Positions 55,460-64,000 of a stretch of DNA of 64,000 nt are shown one piece after another. The DNA is from Nonomuraea helvata (GTDB taxonomy: Bacteria; Actinomycetota; Actinomycetes; Streptosporangiales; Streptosporangiaceae): NCBI RefSeq assembly GCF_039535785.1, contig NZ_BAAAXV010000001.1:1116001-1180000 (forward strand), read 5' to 3'. The position numbers and the translations under genes are program-made. The notes beneath the pieces are model-generated. The model did no database searches. It saw nothing but the letters and a program-made list of their open reading frames with translations, and had not been told where the DNA came from. Every line of letters starts with the position of its first letter. Position 1 is the stretch's first letter.

Positions 55460-56971
55460 TCACATGGAGGGCCGCTTGCGCAGCAACGCCAGGAACATGG
55501 CATCGGTGCCGTGTCTGTGTGGCCAGAACTGGACGTGCGGACCGTCGCCCAGGCCGTCGACCTCGGGCAGGTAGTCGCGGGCGTCGAGCTGCTCGACGTC
55601 CTGCCGGCGCCCCAGGATGTCCCCGATCACCACCCGGGTCTCGGCCAGGTGCGGGGAGCAGGTGACGTACGCGACGACACCGCCGGGCCGCACAGCGTCC
55701 AACGCGGTGTCGAGCAGCCGCCGCTGCAACTTGCCCAGCTCGGCGATCCCGGCCGGGTCCCGCCGCCATCGCGCCTCCGGCCGCCGCCGCAACGCCCCCA
55801 GCCCGGTGCAGGGCGCGTCGAGCATCACCCGGTCGAACACCCCGGACCGCCACGCCGGCTCGGTGCCGTCGGCCGTCACCACGGCCGCGTCCCTGGTCGT
55901 CTGCCAGACCAGCCGGGCCCGGTGCTGCTGCACGTCCGCCGCCAGCAGCCGCGCTCCCCCAGGAAACGCCGCACCGTCACCGGCCCCATGATCGGCTTCG
56001 CCGACCGCGCCCGCGCCGGTGGACGTGGGGGTGTGAGTGCGTTCCTTGCGCAGACCTTCGAGGTCGCCGTGGGTGGCGATGGCGTCGAGCAGGCCCGCCT
56101 TGCCGCCGGGCCCCGCGCACATGTCGAGCCACAGCTCGTCCTCGTCCCCCTCGAGAGGGACCCGGGTCAGGGCCAGGGCCACCAGCTGGCTGGCCTCGTC
56201 CTGGACGGCGGCCCGCGTCTCCGCCACCGCCTCGATCTGCCCGGGATCGCCTTCGCGCAGGTAAGCGGCGTACGGCGAGTAGCGGGCCGGGAGAGCGCCG
56301 AAGGCTTCGAGCTCCTCCACCGAGCTCCGCCCTGGCCGTGCCACAAGCGTCACCAGGGGCCGGGCGTTGTCGGCGTCGAGCAGGTCGGCCATCTCGTCGG
56401 GGCGGCCGAGAGCGTCGCGGAAGGCGGAGACGATCCAGCGGGGATGGCCGTAGGCGATGGCGAGATGGCCGACGGGGTCGTCGGCCGGGTCGGGCGCGAC
56501 GATGGGGATCCACTCGTCGAGCGTCCTCGAGCCGATCTTCCGCAGCACCGCGTTCACGAACTTGGCCGCCCCCTGACCGATGCGCAGGCGCACCAGGTCG
56601 ACGGTGGTGCCGACGGCCGCGTGCGGCGGGACGCGCATGCGCAGGAGCTGGTGGGCTCCGAGCCGCAGGGCGTCGCGCACGTCGGGATCGGGCGAACGGT
56701 CGCTGCACATCTCGATCACGGCGTCATAGGTGCCGAGCCCGCGCAGCGTCCCGTACGCGAGCTCGGTTGCCAGCGCGGCATCGCGTCCCTTGATGCCGCG
56801 CTCGCGAAGGAGCCGCGGCAGGAGCAGGTTGGCGTACGCGTCACGCTCGTCGACCGCGCGCACGACGTCGAAGGCCGCGTTGCGTGCCTGGTCGCGCACT
56901 GGCCTCGGTGGCTTCCGCGTACGGCTCCCGCCGCCCCTGCCTCCGGCCCCTTGGTCCCCCCGTGTCCTCAT
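55460..56971 (-). CDS. rsmB: 16S rRNA (cytosine967-C5)-methyltransferase
   Basis: 503 residues. N-terminal NusB-like RNA-binding domain (about 22-160; RNAAFDVVRAVDERDAYANL, ELAYGTLRGLGTYDAVI, VPPHAAVGTTVDLVR), then the SAM domain: WLDMCAGPGGKAGLLDAIA, VMLDAPCTGLGALRRRPEAR (catalytic Cys) and YVTCSPHLAET (second Cys). Between motif I and RLLAADVQQHRARL sits an unusual insertion of about 36 residues (about 303-340, GAGAVGEADHGAGDGAAFPG). The C-terminus DAMFLALLRKRPSM is normal. Start 56971 within a basic leader. Confidence 0.95.
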   Translation of the reverse strand: MRTRGDQGAGGRGGGSRTRKPPRPVRDQARNAAFDVVRAVDERDAYANLLLPRLLRERGIKGRDAALATELAYGTLRGLGTYDAVIEMCSDRSPDPDVRDALRLGAHQLLRMRVPPHAAVGTTVDLVRLRIGQGAAKFVNAVLRKIGSRTLDEWIPIVAPDPADDPVGHLAIAYGHPRWIVSAFRDALGRPDEMADLLDADNARPLVTLVARPGRSSVEELEAFGALPARYSPYAAYLREGDPGQIEAVAETRAAVQDEASQLVALALTRVPLEGDEDELWLDMCAGPGGKAGLLDAIATHGDLEGLRKERTHTPTSTGAGAVGEADHGAGDGAAFPGGARLLAADVQQHRARLVWQTTRDAAVVTADGTEPAWRSGVFDRVMLDAPCTGLGALRRRPEARWRRDPAGIAELGKLQRRLLDTALDAVRPGGVVAYVTCSPHLAETRVVIGDILGRRQDVEQLDARDYLPEVDGLGDGPHVQFWPHRHGTDAMFLALLRKRPSM

Positions 56972-56986
56972 CCCTCAAACTTTCCT

Positions 56987-57595
56987 TTATGCCTTGGGAG
57001 GCAGCCTCTCGAGCACCTCGCCGAGCAGCGCCTTGACATCGATCATGTCGCCGTTGAGCCCTCCGACACTCGTCTTGAGGCCCGCGACGTCCGCCTTTAG
57101 CTCCTTGACGTCCGTCTTGAGGCCCGCGACGTCCGTCTTCAGCTCCTTGACGTCCGTCTTCAGGACCGCGACGTCCGTCTTCAGCTCCTTGACGTCCGTC
57201 TTCAGGACCGCGACGTCCGTCTTCAGGACCGCGACGTCCGTCTTCAGGACCGCGACGTCCGTCTTCAGCTCCTTGACGTCGGTCTCCAGCACGGCCACCC
57301 GACCGTCGAGTGCGTCCAGCTTCTCCCCCGCCTGCACGGCCAGGCCGAGGGCCTTGTCGGTCTTCTGCTCGACCCGCGCCACCTTGCCGTCGAGTTTCGC
57401 CATGTTGCGATCGCAGCGGCGGGTCCAGATGTTGATGTCGCGAATGTGGTCGCGCGCGTCACAAAGCGTCGCAAACGCGACATCCTGGTCCTCGCGGAGG
57501 TTGTCCATGCGCGCGATGAGCGCCAGTGCTTCGTTACTGGTGGTAGTCATGGCGTCGATGTTACAGAGAGCGTCATGATCGACACGCCGGGTCAT
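56987..57595 (-). CDS. Heptad-repeat coiled-coil protein of unknown function
   Basis: 202 residues, no recognised family. A helical N-terminal region (about 16-95, with [20 protein letters not shown]) leads into twelve perfect heptads (residues 100-183) of the form [14 protein letters not shown] or VAGLKTD, then a short [19 protein letters not shown] tail. Val at position a and Leu at d predict a long parallel coiled coil of about 12 nm. The ATG at 57595 overlaps the fmt stop (ATGA), suggesting coupling; ATG 57550 (MTTTSNEAL) is the alternative. It is wedged between fmt and rsmB, which are neighbours in most actinobacteria, and it ends 16 nt before rsmB. Confidence 0.8.
   Translation of the reverse strand: MTRRVDHDALCNIDAMTTTSNEALALIARMDNLREDQDVAFATLCDARDHIRDINIWTRRCDRNMAKLDGKVARVEQKTDKALGLAVQAGEKLDALDGRVAVLETDVKELKTDVAVLKTDVAVLKTDVAVLKTDVKELKTDVAVLKTDVKELKTDVAGLKTDVKELKADVAGLKTSVGGLNGDMIDVKALLGEVLERLPPKA
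57047..57298 (-). repeat. 21-bp tandem repeat, twelve copies (heptad-coding)
   Basis: Exactly 252 bp, 12 x 21 nt, encoding V-[AKG]-[VEG]-L-K-T-D heptads. Two unit types alternate (GTCCTGAAGACGGAC and GAGCTGAAGACGGAC in the sense strand). Several units are identical at the DNA level, so recent expansion is likely and copy number may vary between strains. Confidence 0.92.
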
Positions 57596-58518
57596 TTGAA
57601 GATCTCTTTACCCTCTGGGCGAACCCCGCGAGCCCACTCCACCGCGCCCATCACGCGCTTCCCCTGCGGCTGCACCTCACCCAGCTCGACCGCGTCGGTG
57701 GCGGTCCCCACCAGCACTTTCGTCTTTGTGGCGGCGATCTCACCGGCGGGCAGCCGCTCGCCGGGAACGATCCGCACCGGCCCCAGCTTCACCCGCTGCC
57801 CGCGGAACTCGGTCCACGCCCCAGGCGCGGGTGTGCAGCCCCTGATGAGCCGGTCGACGTGCAGGGCGGGCTTGGTCCAATCGACGCGGGCGTCGGTGAC
57901 GGTGATCTTGGGCGCGATCGTCACCCCGTCGGCGGGCTGCGGGCGGGCCTCCAGGGTGCCGTCCTCGACGCCGTCAAGGGTGGCGGCGAGCAGCCCCGCC
58001 CCCGAGACCGACAGCCGCTCGAGCAGCGTCCCGCTCGTGTCGGTGGTGTGGATCTCCTCGGTCACCACGCCGTAGATGGGCCCGGCGTCCAGCTCCTTGA
58101 CGATCTGGAACGTCGTCGCCCCGCCGATCTCGTCGCCGCGCAGGATCGAGTGCTGCACGGGCGCGGCCCCGCGCCAGGCGGGCAGGATCGAGAAGTGCAG
58201 GTTGATCCACCCGTGCCGGGGGATGTCGAGCGCCGACTGCGGGAGCAGCGCACCGTACGCGACCACCGGGCAGCAGTCGGGCTCCAAGGCGCGCAACCGG
58301 TCGAGGAAGTCCGGGTCGCCGGCCTTGAGCGGGCGGAGCACCTCGATGCCCGCCTCCTCCGCGAGCTCGGCCACCGGCGAGGGGTGGACCTTGCGGCCCC
58401 GGCCCGACTGCGCGTCGGGTCGGGTGACGACCGCCACGACCTCGTGGCGCGGCGAGTCGATCAGGGTCCGCAGCGACGGCAGCGCCGTCTCGGGTGTGCC
58501 CGCGAAGACCAGACGCAT
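57592..58518 (-). CDS. fmt: Methionyl-tRNA formyltransferase
   Basis: Formylates initiator Met-tRNA. 308 residues. [69 protein letters not shown] (catalytic Asn, His; SLLP-type motif), [26 protein letters not shown]-terminal OB-like domain follows. ATG 58518, 4 nt after the def stop: a def-fmt unit as in most bacteria. Confidence 0.97.
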   Translation of the reverse strand: MRLVFAGTPETALPSLRTLIDSPRHEVVAVVTRPDAQSGRGRKVHPSPVAELAEEAGIEVLRPLKAGDPDFLDRLRALEPDCCPVVAYGALLPQSALDIPRHGWINLHFSILPAWRGAAPVQHSILRGDEIGGATTFQIVKELDAGPIYGVVTEEIHTTDTSGTLLERLSVSGAGLLAATLDGVEDGTLEARPQPADGVTIAPKITVTDARVDWTKPALHVDRLIRGCTPAPGAWTEFRGQRVKLGPVRIVPGERLPAGEIAATKTKVLVGTATDAVELGEVQPQGKRVMGAVEWARGVRPEGKEIFK

Positions 58519-58522
58519 GCTC

Positions 58523-59071
58523 TCAGAGCGCCCTTCCGCCGGTGGCGTGCGGCGAGACCTTGATGACGGGGGCGGCCAGCCCGCTCCACTCGGCCTCGCG
58601 GACGGCTTTCATGGCCAGCTTGCGCTGCTTGGGGTCCATGCGGTCGATGAACAGGATGCCGTCGAGGTGGTCGGTCTCGTGCTGGAAGCAGCGCGCCATC
58701 AGGTCGGTGCCCTCCAGCGTGACGGGCTCGCCGTGCATGTTGAGGCCCTTGGCGACCGCGCGGACCGCCCGCGGCGTCGGGTACGACAGGCCGGGGAAGG
58801 ACAGGCAGCCCTCCTCACCCTCCTCGTCCATCTCCGAGGACAGGTCGAGGTCGGGGTTGATCAGATGGCCGAGCTGCTCGTCCACGTAGTAGGTGAACAC
58901 CCGCAGCCCGACCCCGATCTGCGGCGCCGCGAGGCCCGCGCCGGGAGCGTCCATCATCGTGTCGGTGAGGTCCTTGACCAGCTTGCGGAGCTCCTTGTCG
59001 AAGTCGACGACCGGGGCCGCCGGGGTGCGCAGCACCGGGTCTCCGAACAGCCGTATCGACTGGATCGCCAA
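58523..59071 (-). CDS. def: Peptide deformylase
   Basis: Removes N-formyl from nascent proteins. 182 residues. All three metal/catalytic motifs: [20 protein letters not shown] (Cys ligand) and [13 protein letters not shown] (HExxH). The sequence begins [19 protein letters not shown] 59071 has GGAG 8 nt upstream. Immediately precedes fmt. Confidence 0.96.
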   Translation of the reverse strand: MAIQSIRLFGDPVLRTPAAPVVDFDKELRKLVKDLTDTMMDAPGAGLAAPQIGVGLRVFTYYVDEQLGHLINPDLDLSSEMDEEGEEGCLSFPGLSYPTPRAVRAVAKGLNMHGEPVTLEGTDLMARCFQHETDHLDGILFIDRMDPKQRKLAMKAVREAEWSGLAAPVIKVSPHATGGRAL

Positions 59072-59098
59072 GGGGGTTACTCCGTTCTCACGTGTGGA

Positions 59099-60433
59099 TC
59101 AACCCAGTTTAGTGTGCTCGAGCGAGCGCGCCTTCATCGCCGCCTTGCGGGCCGCCTTGACCACGGCCTGGTCGTCGTGGGCGGCGGCCAGCATGTCGAG
59201 CACGGCGATCGTGTCGGGGTGACCCACTCCGGGCATCTCGCCGACCAGTTTGATCAGGTCTTCCCCCGGCTCGGGCGGGTCGATCCGGCCCGCGGCGGGC
59301 CCCGACAGGTGCATGAGGGCGGCCAGGGAGTCGACCGCCAGCCAGGTGTGGTCCTCGGGGCTGAGCGTGGGGGCGTCGAGGTCGCGGATGTGCAGCCAGG
59401 AGGCGGCGTAGCGGCGCATGAGCGGGTGGTCGAGCGCCTCCCTGACGGGCTTCTCGGCCTCCGGGCCCAGCTCCTCGAGGATGGCGCCGACCGCGCCGCG
59501 CTGCCCCGCGGTGCCGGAGGCGGCGATCTCGATCAGGTCGCCGGCCGCGGACTCGGGCGCGCGGCGCTCCAGCCACCCGGCGACGGCGCTCTGCGTGGCC
59601 GAGCCCTTGACCAGCGCCTCCACCAGCTCGGCCGCCGACAGATCGGCGAACACCTCCACCTCGGCCGTCGTCGGCGCGTCGTGACCCTCGCGCAGCAGGT
59701 CGCGGCGGATGGCCCAGACGCCGAGCGGGGTGAGCGCGGTGCGGCCGGCGGCGGTCTGCTCGACGAGCCCGCAGTACGCCAGCAGTGACAGCGCCTCCAG
59801 CAGCTCGGCGGGCAGCGCGGCGGCGAGCCTGCGCATCTCGACGGGACCGGGCGCGCAGGCCACCTCGTGGGACTGGAGTATGCCCCTGGCGAGATTGGCG
59901 GTGGCGACGCCGGAGCGCACGGAGTAGATCGTGGCGAGCATCTCGGCCAGATGGCCGTCGACCACGGCGGACCCCGTCAGGCCGTCGTCGGCGCGGTCGA
60001 GCACGTCCATGACCACGCCGTCCCAGAACTCCAGCGTCGCCTCCACCGTGAGCCGCATCGACAGTGGCCCTCTGGAGGCGCGGCCGCCGAGGATCTGGAG
60101 CAGCCCCGTGTTGACGGCGACGATCCAGACCAGGCGCAGCCGGGAGGCGGGCAGGCCCAGCTCCCGCACGGCGGCCTCGGCGTCCGCCTCGGTCAGGTGC
60201 CCTTCGGGGGTCACCTCGCGGGTGCCCGTCCAGGTGGTGAGCCTGATGGCGTCGGCGACCAGCGGCACCGAGGGCACCACCGCGGCCAGCTCCGCGTCGG
60301 GCGCCGGCAGCACCGGCGGGAACGTGAGCGCTTCGTGCTCCACGGGAGTCTCCTCAGGAGGCCGTGGCGGCACGGCGGCCTGCTCATCGATCAGCTTGCG
60401 CAGCTCGGCGAGGTCGAAGACGTTGTTTGCCAC
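59099..60433 (-). CDS. Conserved helical protein, paralogue A of a tandem pair
   Basis: 444 residues, no named family recognised. Acidic and helical, no TM or signal. The region from about 205 to the end shares a layout with the next gene: LTPLGVWAIRRDLLREGHDAP, LVEALVKGS..SAVAGWLERRAPESAA, HTWLAVDSLAALMH, HPDTIAVLDMLAAAHDDQ and the C-terminal KAARKAAMKARSLEH. The repeated alpha-hairpins look HEAT-like. These proteins are frequent in actinomycetes, but I know no function. It ends 27 nt before def; co-transcription with def-fmt is likely. Confidence 0.78.
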   Translation of the reverse strand: MANNVFDLAELRKLIDEQAAVPPRPPEETPVEHEALTFPPVLPAPDAELAAVVPSVPLVADAIRLTTWTGTREVTPEGHLTEADAEAAVRELGLPASRLRLVWIVAVNTGLLQILGGRASRGPLSMRLTVEATLEFWDGVVMDVLDRADDGLTGSAVVDGHLAEMLATIYSVRSGVATANLARGILQSHEVACAPGPVEMRRLAAALPAELLEALSLLAYCGLVEQTAAGRTALTPLGVWAIRRDLLREGHDAPTTAEVEVFADLSAAELVEALVKGSATQSAVAGWLERRAPESAAGDLIEIAASGTAGQRGAVGAILEELGPEAEKPVREALDHPLMRRYAASWLHIRDLDAPTLSPEDHTWLAVDSLAALMHLSGPAAGRIDPPEPGEDLIKLVGEMPGVGHPDTIAVLDMLAAAHDDQAVVKAARKAAMKARSLEHTKLG

Positions 60434-60470
60434 CCACGAAACTTACTGCACAGCAGTCACATGAGCGTAC

Positions 60471-61910
60471 TCAACGGATGGCCCGAGACCGGGCCTTGAA
60501 CGCCGCCTTGCGCGCCGCCTTCGCCACCGTGCCGTCGGGAATCGAGCGTCCGAGCAGCTCCAGGACCTCGACGACGTCAGGGTGGTCGACCCGCCACATC
60601 TCCTCGATCATATGGGCAGGGGGACCGGAGGCGGCCATGTTCTCGGCGAAGTTCTCGGGGTCCTCCTCGGCCGCGGGCATCGCCAGCGCGAGCATGTCGA
60701 CGCTGACCCAGAGCAGCTCCTCCTGGGTGAGCTGCGGCGCGGGCAGCCCTCTGGCGGCCAGCCAGTGGATGGCGTGCGGACGCAGCTCCTGATCGTCGAG
60801 GTACCGGCGTACCTCCGGCTCGGCCTCGGATCCCAGCCGGTCGACGATGGTGATCGCGATGCCGCGGGCCACCGCGGGCGCGCCCGAGGCGGCGGCCAGC
60901 AGCTCCGCCACGGCCTCGCCCGGCGCCCTGCCGGTCAGCCAGCGGCTGATGTCCTGCTCGGCGAGCTCGGCGGGAACGCCTTCGAGCAGCCCTTCGATGA
61001 GTCCCAGCGCGTCGGCCTCGGCCAGGTCGGGCGCCTCGGGCGCGTCGAGCCCGAGCGACAGGTAGTGCCGGCGCAGGCCCCAGACGGCCAGCGGGGTGAG
61101 TTCGGCGGTGTCGTCCGTGAGGTGGATCATGCCGTGCCGTACGAGGTCGTCGAGCACGGCGTCCAGGTCGGTCTCGCCGCCGTCGGCGTACTCGTCGAGG
61201 TAGTCGTGGATCACACTGACCGGCACGCGCACCTGGACCCGGTAGAGCATGTCGAACAGGTCGTAGAGCCCCCGGTCGGCGTCGTCCTCGAGGAGCGCGG
61301 CGACCCGCTGCGCCCAGGCCTCCAGCGGCTCGCCCGTGTCGGGCAGCGGGTCATCGGCCAGCGCTGGCACGGTCTCCAGATCGGCGACGAGATCCTCCGG
61401 CGAGGCCAGCCGGGCGGCGGGCAGCGGCGTGCACCCGGGGCAGTCGCAGGGCGCCTCCCCCAGGTCGGGCATCTCACCGGAGGGGATGGCGATCGCCTGC
61501 TCGAGCGACTCCGGGCCGATGGAGCTGAACAGGGTCTTGGCCATGCCGAAGTTCGCCTGGTCGGCGAGGGCCTCGGGCATGCGCGGCGCGATGTCGTCGA
61601 GCCTGTCGCGCATGAGCGCCGCCGTGTCCCCGGAGACCGCGCCCGACTCGCTGAGGTAGTCGACGAGGGTGCGGGCGGCGGCGATGCTCTCAGGAGCGCT
61701 CTCCGGGGGCGCGATGACCTTGCGCGGATAGATGGACAGCAGCAGCTCGTCGAAGGTCTCGGGGGTGAAGTCACCCAGTTCGTTGACGTTGAGGTAGTCG
61801 CTGGCGTAGTCGCAGAGCAGGCGGACCTCGTCCGCGTCCACCTCGACCTCCCGCGCGCGCCCCCAGGCGCGCAGGGCGTCGATGGCCCCGTTCACCCATT
61901 CGATCGACAC
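60471..61910 (-). CDS. Conserved helical protein, paralogue B of a tandem pair
   Basis: 479 residues. An N-terminal domain (about 1-130) absent from paralogue A: MSIEWVNGAIDALRAWGRAREVEVDADEV, SDYLNVNELGDFTPETFDELL; related N-termini appear in actinomycete proteins that carry SEC-C or zinc motifs. A CDCPGCTP motif (about 155-162) could bind metal. The rest parallels paralogue A: LTPLAVWGLRRHYLSLGLDAP, ISRWLTGRAPGEAVAELL, LLWVSVDMLALAM, HPDVVEVLELLGRS and KAARKAAFKARSRAIR. ATG 61910; 37 nt separate the two genes. Function unknown. Confidence 0.78.
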   Translation of the reverse strand: MSIEWVNGAIDALRAWGRAREVEVDADEVRLLCDYASDYLNVNELGDFTPETFDELLLSIYPRKVIAPPESAPESIAAARTLVDYLSESGAVSGDTAALMRDRLDDIAPRMPEALADQANFGMAKTLFSSIGPESLEQAIAIPSGEMPDLGEAPCDCPGCTPLPAARLASPEDLVADLETVPALADDPLPDTGEPLEAWAQRVAALLEDDADRGLYDLFDMLYRVQVRVPVSVIHDYLDEYADGGETDLDAVLDDLVRHGMIHLTDDTAELTPLAVWGLRRHYLSLGLDAPEAPDLAEADALGLIEGLLEGVPAELAEQDISRWLTGRAPGEAVAELLAAASGAPAVARGIAITIVDRLGSEAEPEVRRYLDDQELRPHAIHWLAARGLPAPQLTQEELLWVSVDMLALAMPAAEEDPENFAENMAASGPPAHMIEEMWRVDHPDVVEVLELLGRSIPDGTVAKAARKAAFKARSRAIR

Positions 61911-61959
61911 AGAGGCACGCTAACGGCTGGTCCTCAGATGAGCGAATCGGGGAAATGGT

Positions 61960-64000
61960 CTAAATCAGGTCGAGCGGGTCGACACTTACCTTCACGACAT
62001 CTGGCGTCTTACGCGCCGCACGTACCCCACTGGCCCCTTTCAGCGCGGCGGCCAGCGCGGCGCCGCCGGACCGCCGGACCCGGATCATGGCCCGTTCCAG
62101 GCCGGACTCGTCCATGGGGACAGGGCCGAGCACCTGGGCTCCGGGCGGGAGGCGTACCTCGTCGAGCATCTGCCTGACCGCGCTCGCCACGCCCGTGAGC
62201 GTCGCCATCCGCACCGCCGGCGGGAACCCCAGCTCGGCGCGGTCACCCAGTTCGCGCTCCGCGTGGGTGACGGGGTCCCACCTCAGCAGGGCCTGTACGG
62301 CGGGCAGCGCCGCGTCGCCCAGCACCACCAGCTCGGCCGCGGGGCGGAGGAGGGCGGCGGCGTTCATCCACCGGCGGACCGTCTCCTCGGCCGCCCTCAG
62401 GTCGGCCCTGCCGAGGAGCGCCCATCCGTCGAGGAGCACGGCCGCCGCGTAGCCGCCCTGCGCCACCGGCTCGGCGCCGGGGGTCGCGACGACCAGCGCG
62501 CGGGTGTCGGGGACGGTGGCGAGGACGCCGTCGCGGCCCGACGTGCGCACCGGCACCGAGGGGAAGGCCCGGCCGAGCTCCTCCGCCGTACGCCTGGCGC
62601 CTGTGACGACGGCACGGAGCCTGGGGCTGCCGCAGGACGGGCAGCGCCAGTCGGCGTCCACCCGGCCGCACCAGCGGCAGTAGGGGGCCGCGTGGCCGCC
62701 TCTGAGAGCGAGCGGCCCGTGGCACACGGGCCCCGGCCAGTCGGCGATCGGCGCCGCCGGCGTCCCGCCGGCGGCGCCGATCGCGTCCGTCAGGGCCGCC
62801 CCGGCGCGTCCGTTCATCGTGCCGCCGCCTGACGGGCTCAGCAGCGGTATGGCCGTCCCGGACGAGGGGGCGGCCGCGGCGGCGGCCGGCCCCGGCAACG
62901 GGACGGCCGTCCGGGTCGGAGGCAGGATGCACCGGGCGGGGGTACGGCAGTGCCGGCAGGCGAGGGCGGGCAGGTATCCGCGTCTGGGCACCTGCACCAG
63001 CACGGGGCCCCTCTCCAGGCCCTGCCTGAGGGCTCGCCAGGCGATGCTGGGGAGCCTGGCCTGGCGGGCCGCCTGGTCCTTGGCCAGCTCGGCGTCCTCG
63101 CCCGCGGGGCGCACCCGGGGGGCGAGGCTCCTGATCGTCGTGCGGGCCGCCACGATGGGCCTGGCCCAGCGGGTGGCCACGAGCTGGGTGGCCTCCGCGG
63201 TCCGCGCGTAGCCGCCGATGAGCATCGCCGCGCCCGTCCTGTGGGCGCGCAGGCCGAGGACCTCGCGGGCGTGCGGGTAAGGGGCCAGGCGTTCGGCGTG
63301 CAGGTCGTCGCCGTCGTCCCAGATGGCCACCAGGCCGAGATCGGCGACGGGTGCGAACATGGCGGCCCTGGTGCCGACCACGGCCCGTACGTGTCCTCGC
63401 AGCACCTTCAGCCACCGCCGGTAGCGCTCGGCGGGGCCCAGATCGGCGGTGAGCGCCACGTGTCTGCCCGGCCCCAGCACCCGCTCGAACTCGGCGTCGG
63501 CCAGCGCCACGTCCTTCCCGTCGGGCACCACGACGACCGCGCCCTTGCCGCCGTCCAGCGCCGCCCGCACCGCCTCGGCCATCGCGCCCGCCCATCCCCT
63601 GGCGCCGGGCACGGCCGACCACACGGCCCGGGGCGCGCGGCCGTGGCGCAGCGCGTCGAGGAAGGAGGGACCGGTGGGGTAGGCGTCCCAGGCGCTCTCG
63701 CCCGTGGGCGGCTCCGCGGCCGGAAGGTCCTGCTTCGGCGGCTCTTCCGACTCGGCCTTGGCGTGACGGGGCGGGACGGCCAGGCGGAGCACGTCGGTCA
63801 GGGTGCCCGCGTACCTGTCGGCGACCGCCCTGGCCAGCCCGGCGATCTCGGGCGTGAGCACGCGCTCCGGGGAGATCACGCGTTCGAGCGGCATGAGCTT
63901 TCCGTCGTGCTCGCTCTCGCCGGCCCGTTCCAGCAGGAACCCGTCGACCAGCTTCCCCGCGAACCGCACCCGCACGCGCACTCCCGGCTCGGCCGTGTCG
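61960..64000 (-). CDS. priA: Primosome protein PriA, helicase-defective actinobacterial form (5' end outside window)
   Basis: About 680 residues visible; the frame stays open to the window edge (…DTAEPGVRVRVRFAG). N-terminal DNA-binding region (RVRVRFAGKLVDGFLLER), then a helicase-like domain in which Walker A is lost (WSAVPGARGWAGAMAEAV in its place) and the DEAH position reads WDDGDDLHAE. Zinc knuckles are kept: CRHCRTPARC, then after about 65 Gly/Ala/Pro-rich residues YCRWCGRVDADWRCPSCGS. The C-terminal domain ends VKVSVDPLDLI. Loss of ATPase motifs is usual for actinobacterial PriA, so it probably acts as a loader or scaffold for replication restart. The Gly/Ala/Pro segment is an extra inserted spacer. 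Confidence 0.93.
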   Translation of the reverse strand, partial: DTAEPGVRVRVRFAGKLVDGFLLERAGESEHDGKLMPLERVISPERVLTPEIAGLARAVADRYAGTLTDVLRLAVPPRHAKAESEEPPKQDLPAAEPPTGESAWDAYPTGPSFLDALRHGRAPRAVWSAVPGARGWAGAMAEAVRAALDGGKGAVVVVPDGKDVALADAEFERVLGPGRHVALTADLGPAERYRRWLKVLRGHVRAVVGTRAAMFAPVADLGLVAIWDDGDDLHAERLAPYPHAREVLGLRAHRTGAAMLIGGYARTAEATQLVATRWARPIVAARTTIRSLAPRVRPAGEDAELAKDQAARQARLPSIAWRALRQGLERGPVLVQVPRRGYLPALACRHCRTPARCILPPTRTAVPLPGPAAAAAAPSSGTAIPLLSPSGGGTMNGRAGAALTDAIGAAGGTPAAPIADWPGPVCHGPLALRGGHAAPYCRWCGRVDADWRCPSCGSPRLRAVVTGARRTAEELGRAFPSVPVRTSGRDGVLATVPDTRALVVATPGAEPVAQGGYAAAVLLDGWALLGRADLRAAEETVRRWMNAAALLRPAAELVVLGDAALPAVQALLRWDPVTHAERELGDRAELGFPPAVRMATLTGVASAVRQMLDEVRLPPGAQVLGPVPMDESGLERAMIRVRRSGGAALAAALKGASGVRAARKTPDVVKVSVDPLDLI

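Noticed and set aside
57047..57298. Possible CRISPR or satellite array
   Set aside because: A strict 21-bp coding repeat without spacers; it encodes heptads.
61960..64000. Active PriA helicase
   Set aside because: No Walker A sequence is present; this is the known helicase-defective actinobacterial type.

Overview
The window is a chromosomal stretch of a high-GC actinomycete. Codon usage is strongly GC-biased, MurE carries a DNPR motif that predicts meso-diaminopimelate peptidoglycan, and the division genes are of the Streptomyces/Streptosporangium type (DivIVA, SepF, a GTG-started FtsZ, helicase-dead PriA). A filamentous member of the Streptosporangiales (Nonomuraea-like) is my best guess; this is inference from gene content, not a database match. 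I see no tRNA or rRNA gene, IS element, prophage or CRISPR array.

Layout. 1-5.2 kb: a 3'-truncated DksA/TraR-like gene, then divergent ileS behind a T-box riboswitch, then a TPR-like protein. 5.4-27.8 kb (minus strand): one long division and cell-wall (dcw) cluster. In transcription order it is mraZ, rsmH, ftsL, ftsI, murE, murF, mraY, murD, ftsW, murG, murC, ftsQ, ftsZ, yggS, sepF, yggT, divIVA, followed by a two-TM protein with duplicated YH-C-CxxC motifs. Many junctions are 4-nt ATGA/GTGA overlaps. The promoter at the head carries four MraZ-type boxes at exact 10-bp spacing. 28.1-32.9 kb (plus): MoxR ATPase, DUF58 protein and membrane transglutaminase. 33.1-40.2 kb (minus): DUF3040 protein, dinB, methyltransferase, YjbR protein, nusB, efp, an Xaa-Pro peptidase and a membrane protein whose kinase domain has lost its catalytic residues. 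40.3-44.7 kb: DUF2975 and XRE pair, dicarboxylate symporter, LLM oxidoreductase, EEP hydrolase. 44.7-48.3 kb (minus): a coxDEF/mocA-type molybdo-hydroxylase maturation cassette without structural genes in view. 48.3-53.7 kb (minus): riboflavin operon ribD-ribE-ribM-ribBA-ribH-PH protein behind an FMN riboswitch. 53.7-64 kb (minus): priA (cut by the window edge), two paralogous unknown genes, def, fmt, a heptad-repeat coiled-coil gene, rsmB, rpe and an MpaB-family gene.

The strongest unusual theme is that several conserved proteins carry long in-frame, low-complexity, often tandemly repeated segments: about 410 residues before the TM of FtsI, about 125 residues inside MurF, about 180 inside RibD, an RPEP-repeat linker in FtsZ, a segment between the zinc knuckles of PriA and a smaller one in RsmB. 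Other points of interest are the pseudokinase, the duplicated YH-C-CxxC protein, the 12-heptad protein inserted between fmt and rsmB, and decayed tandem copies of the rsmB 3' end. Start codons were chosen from RBS position, overlap with the upstream gene and family N-termini, and often differ from the longest open frame.
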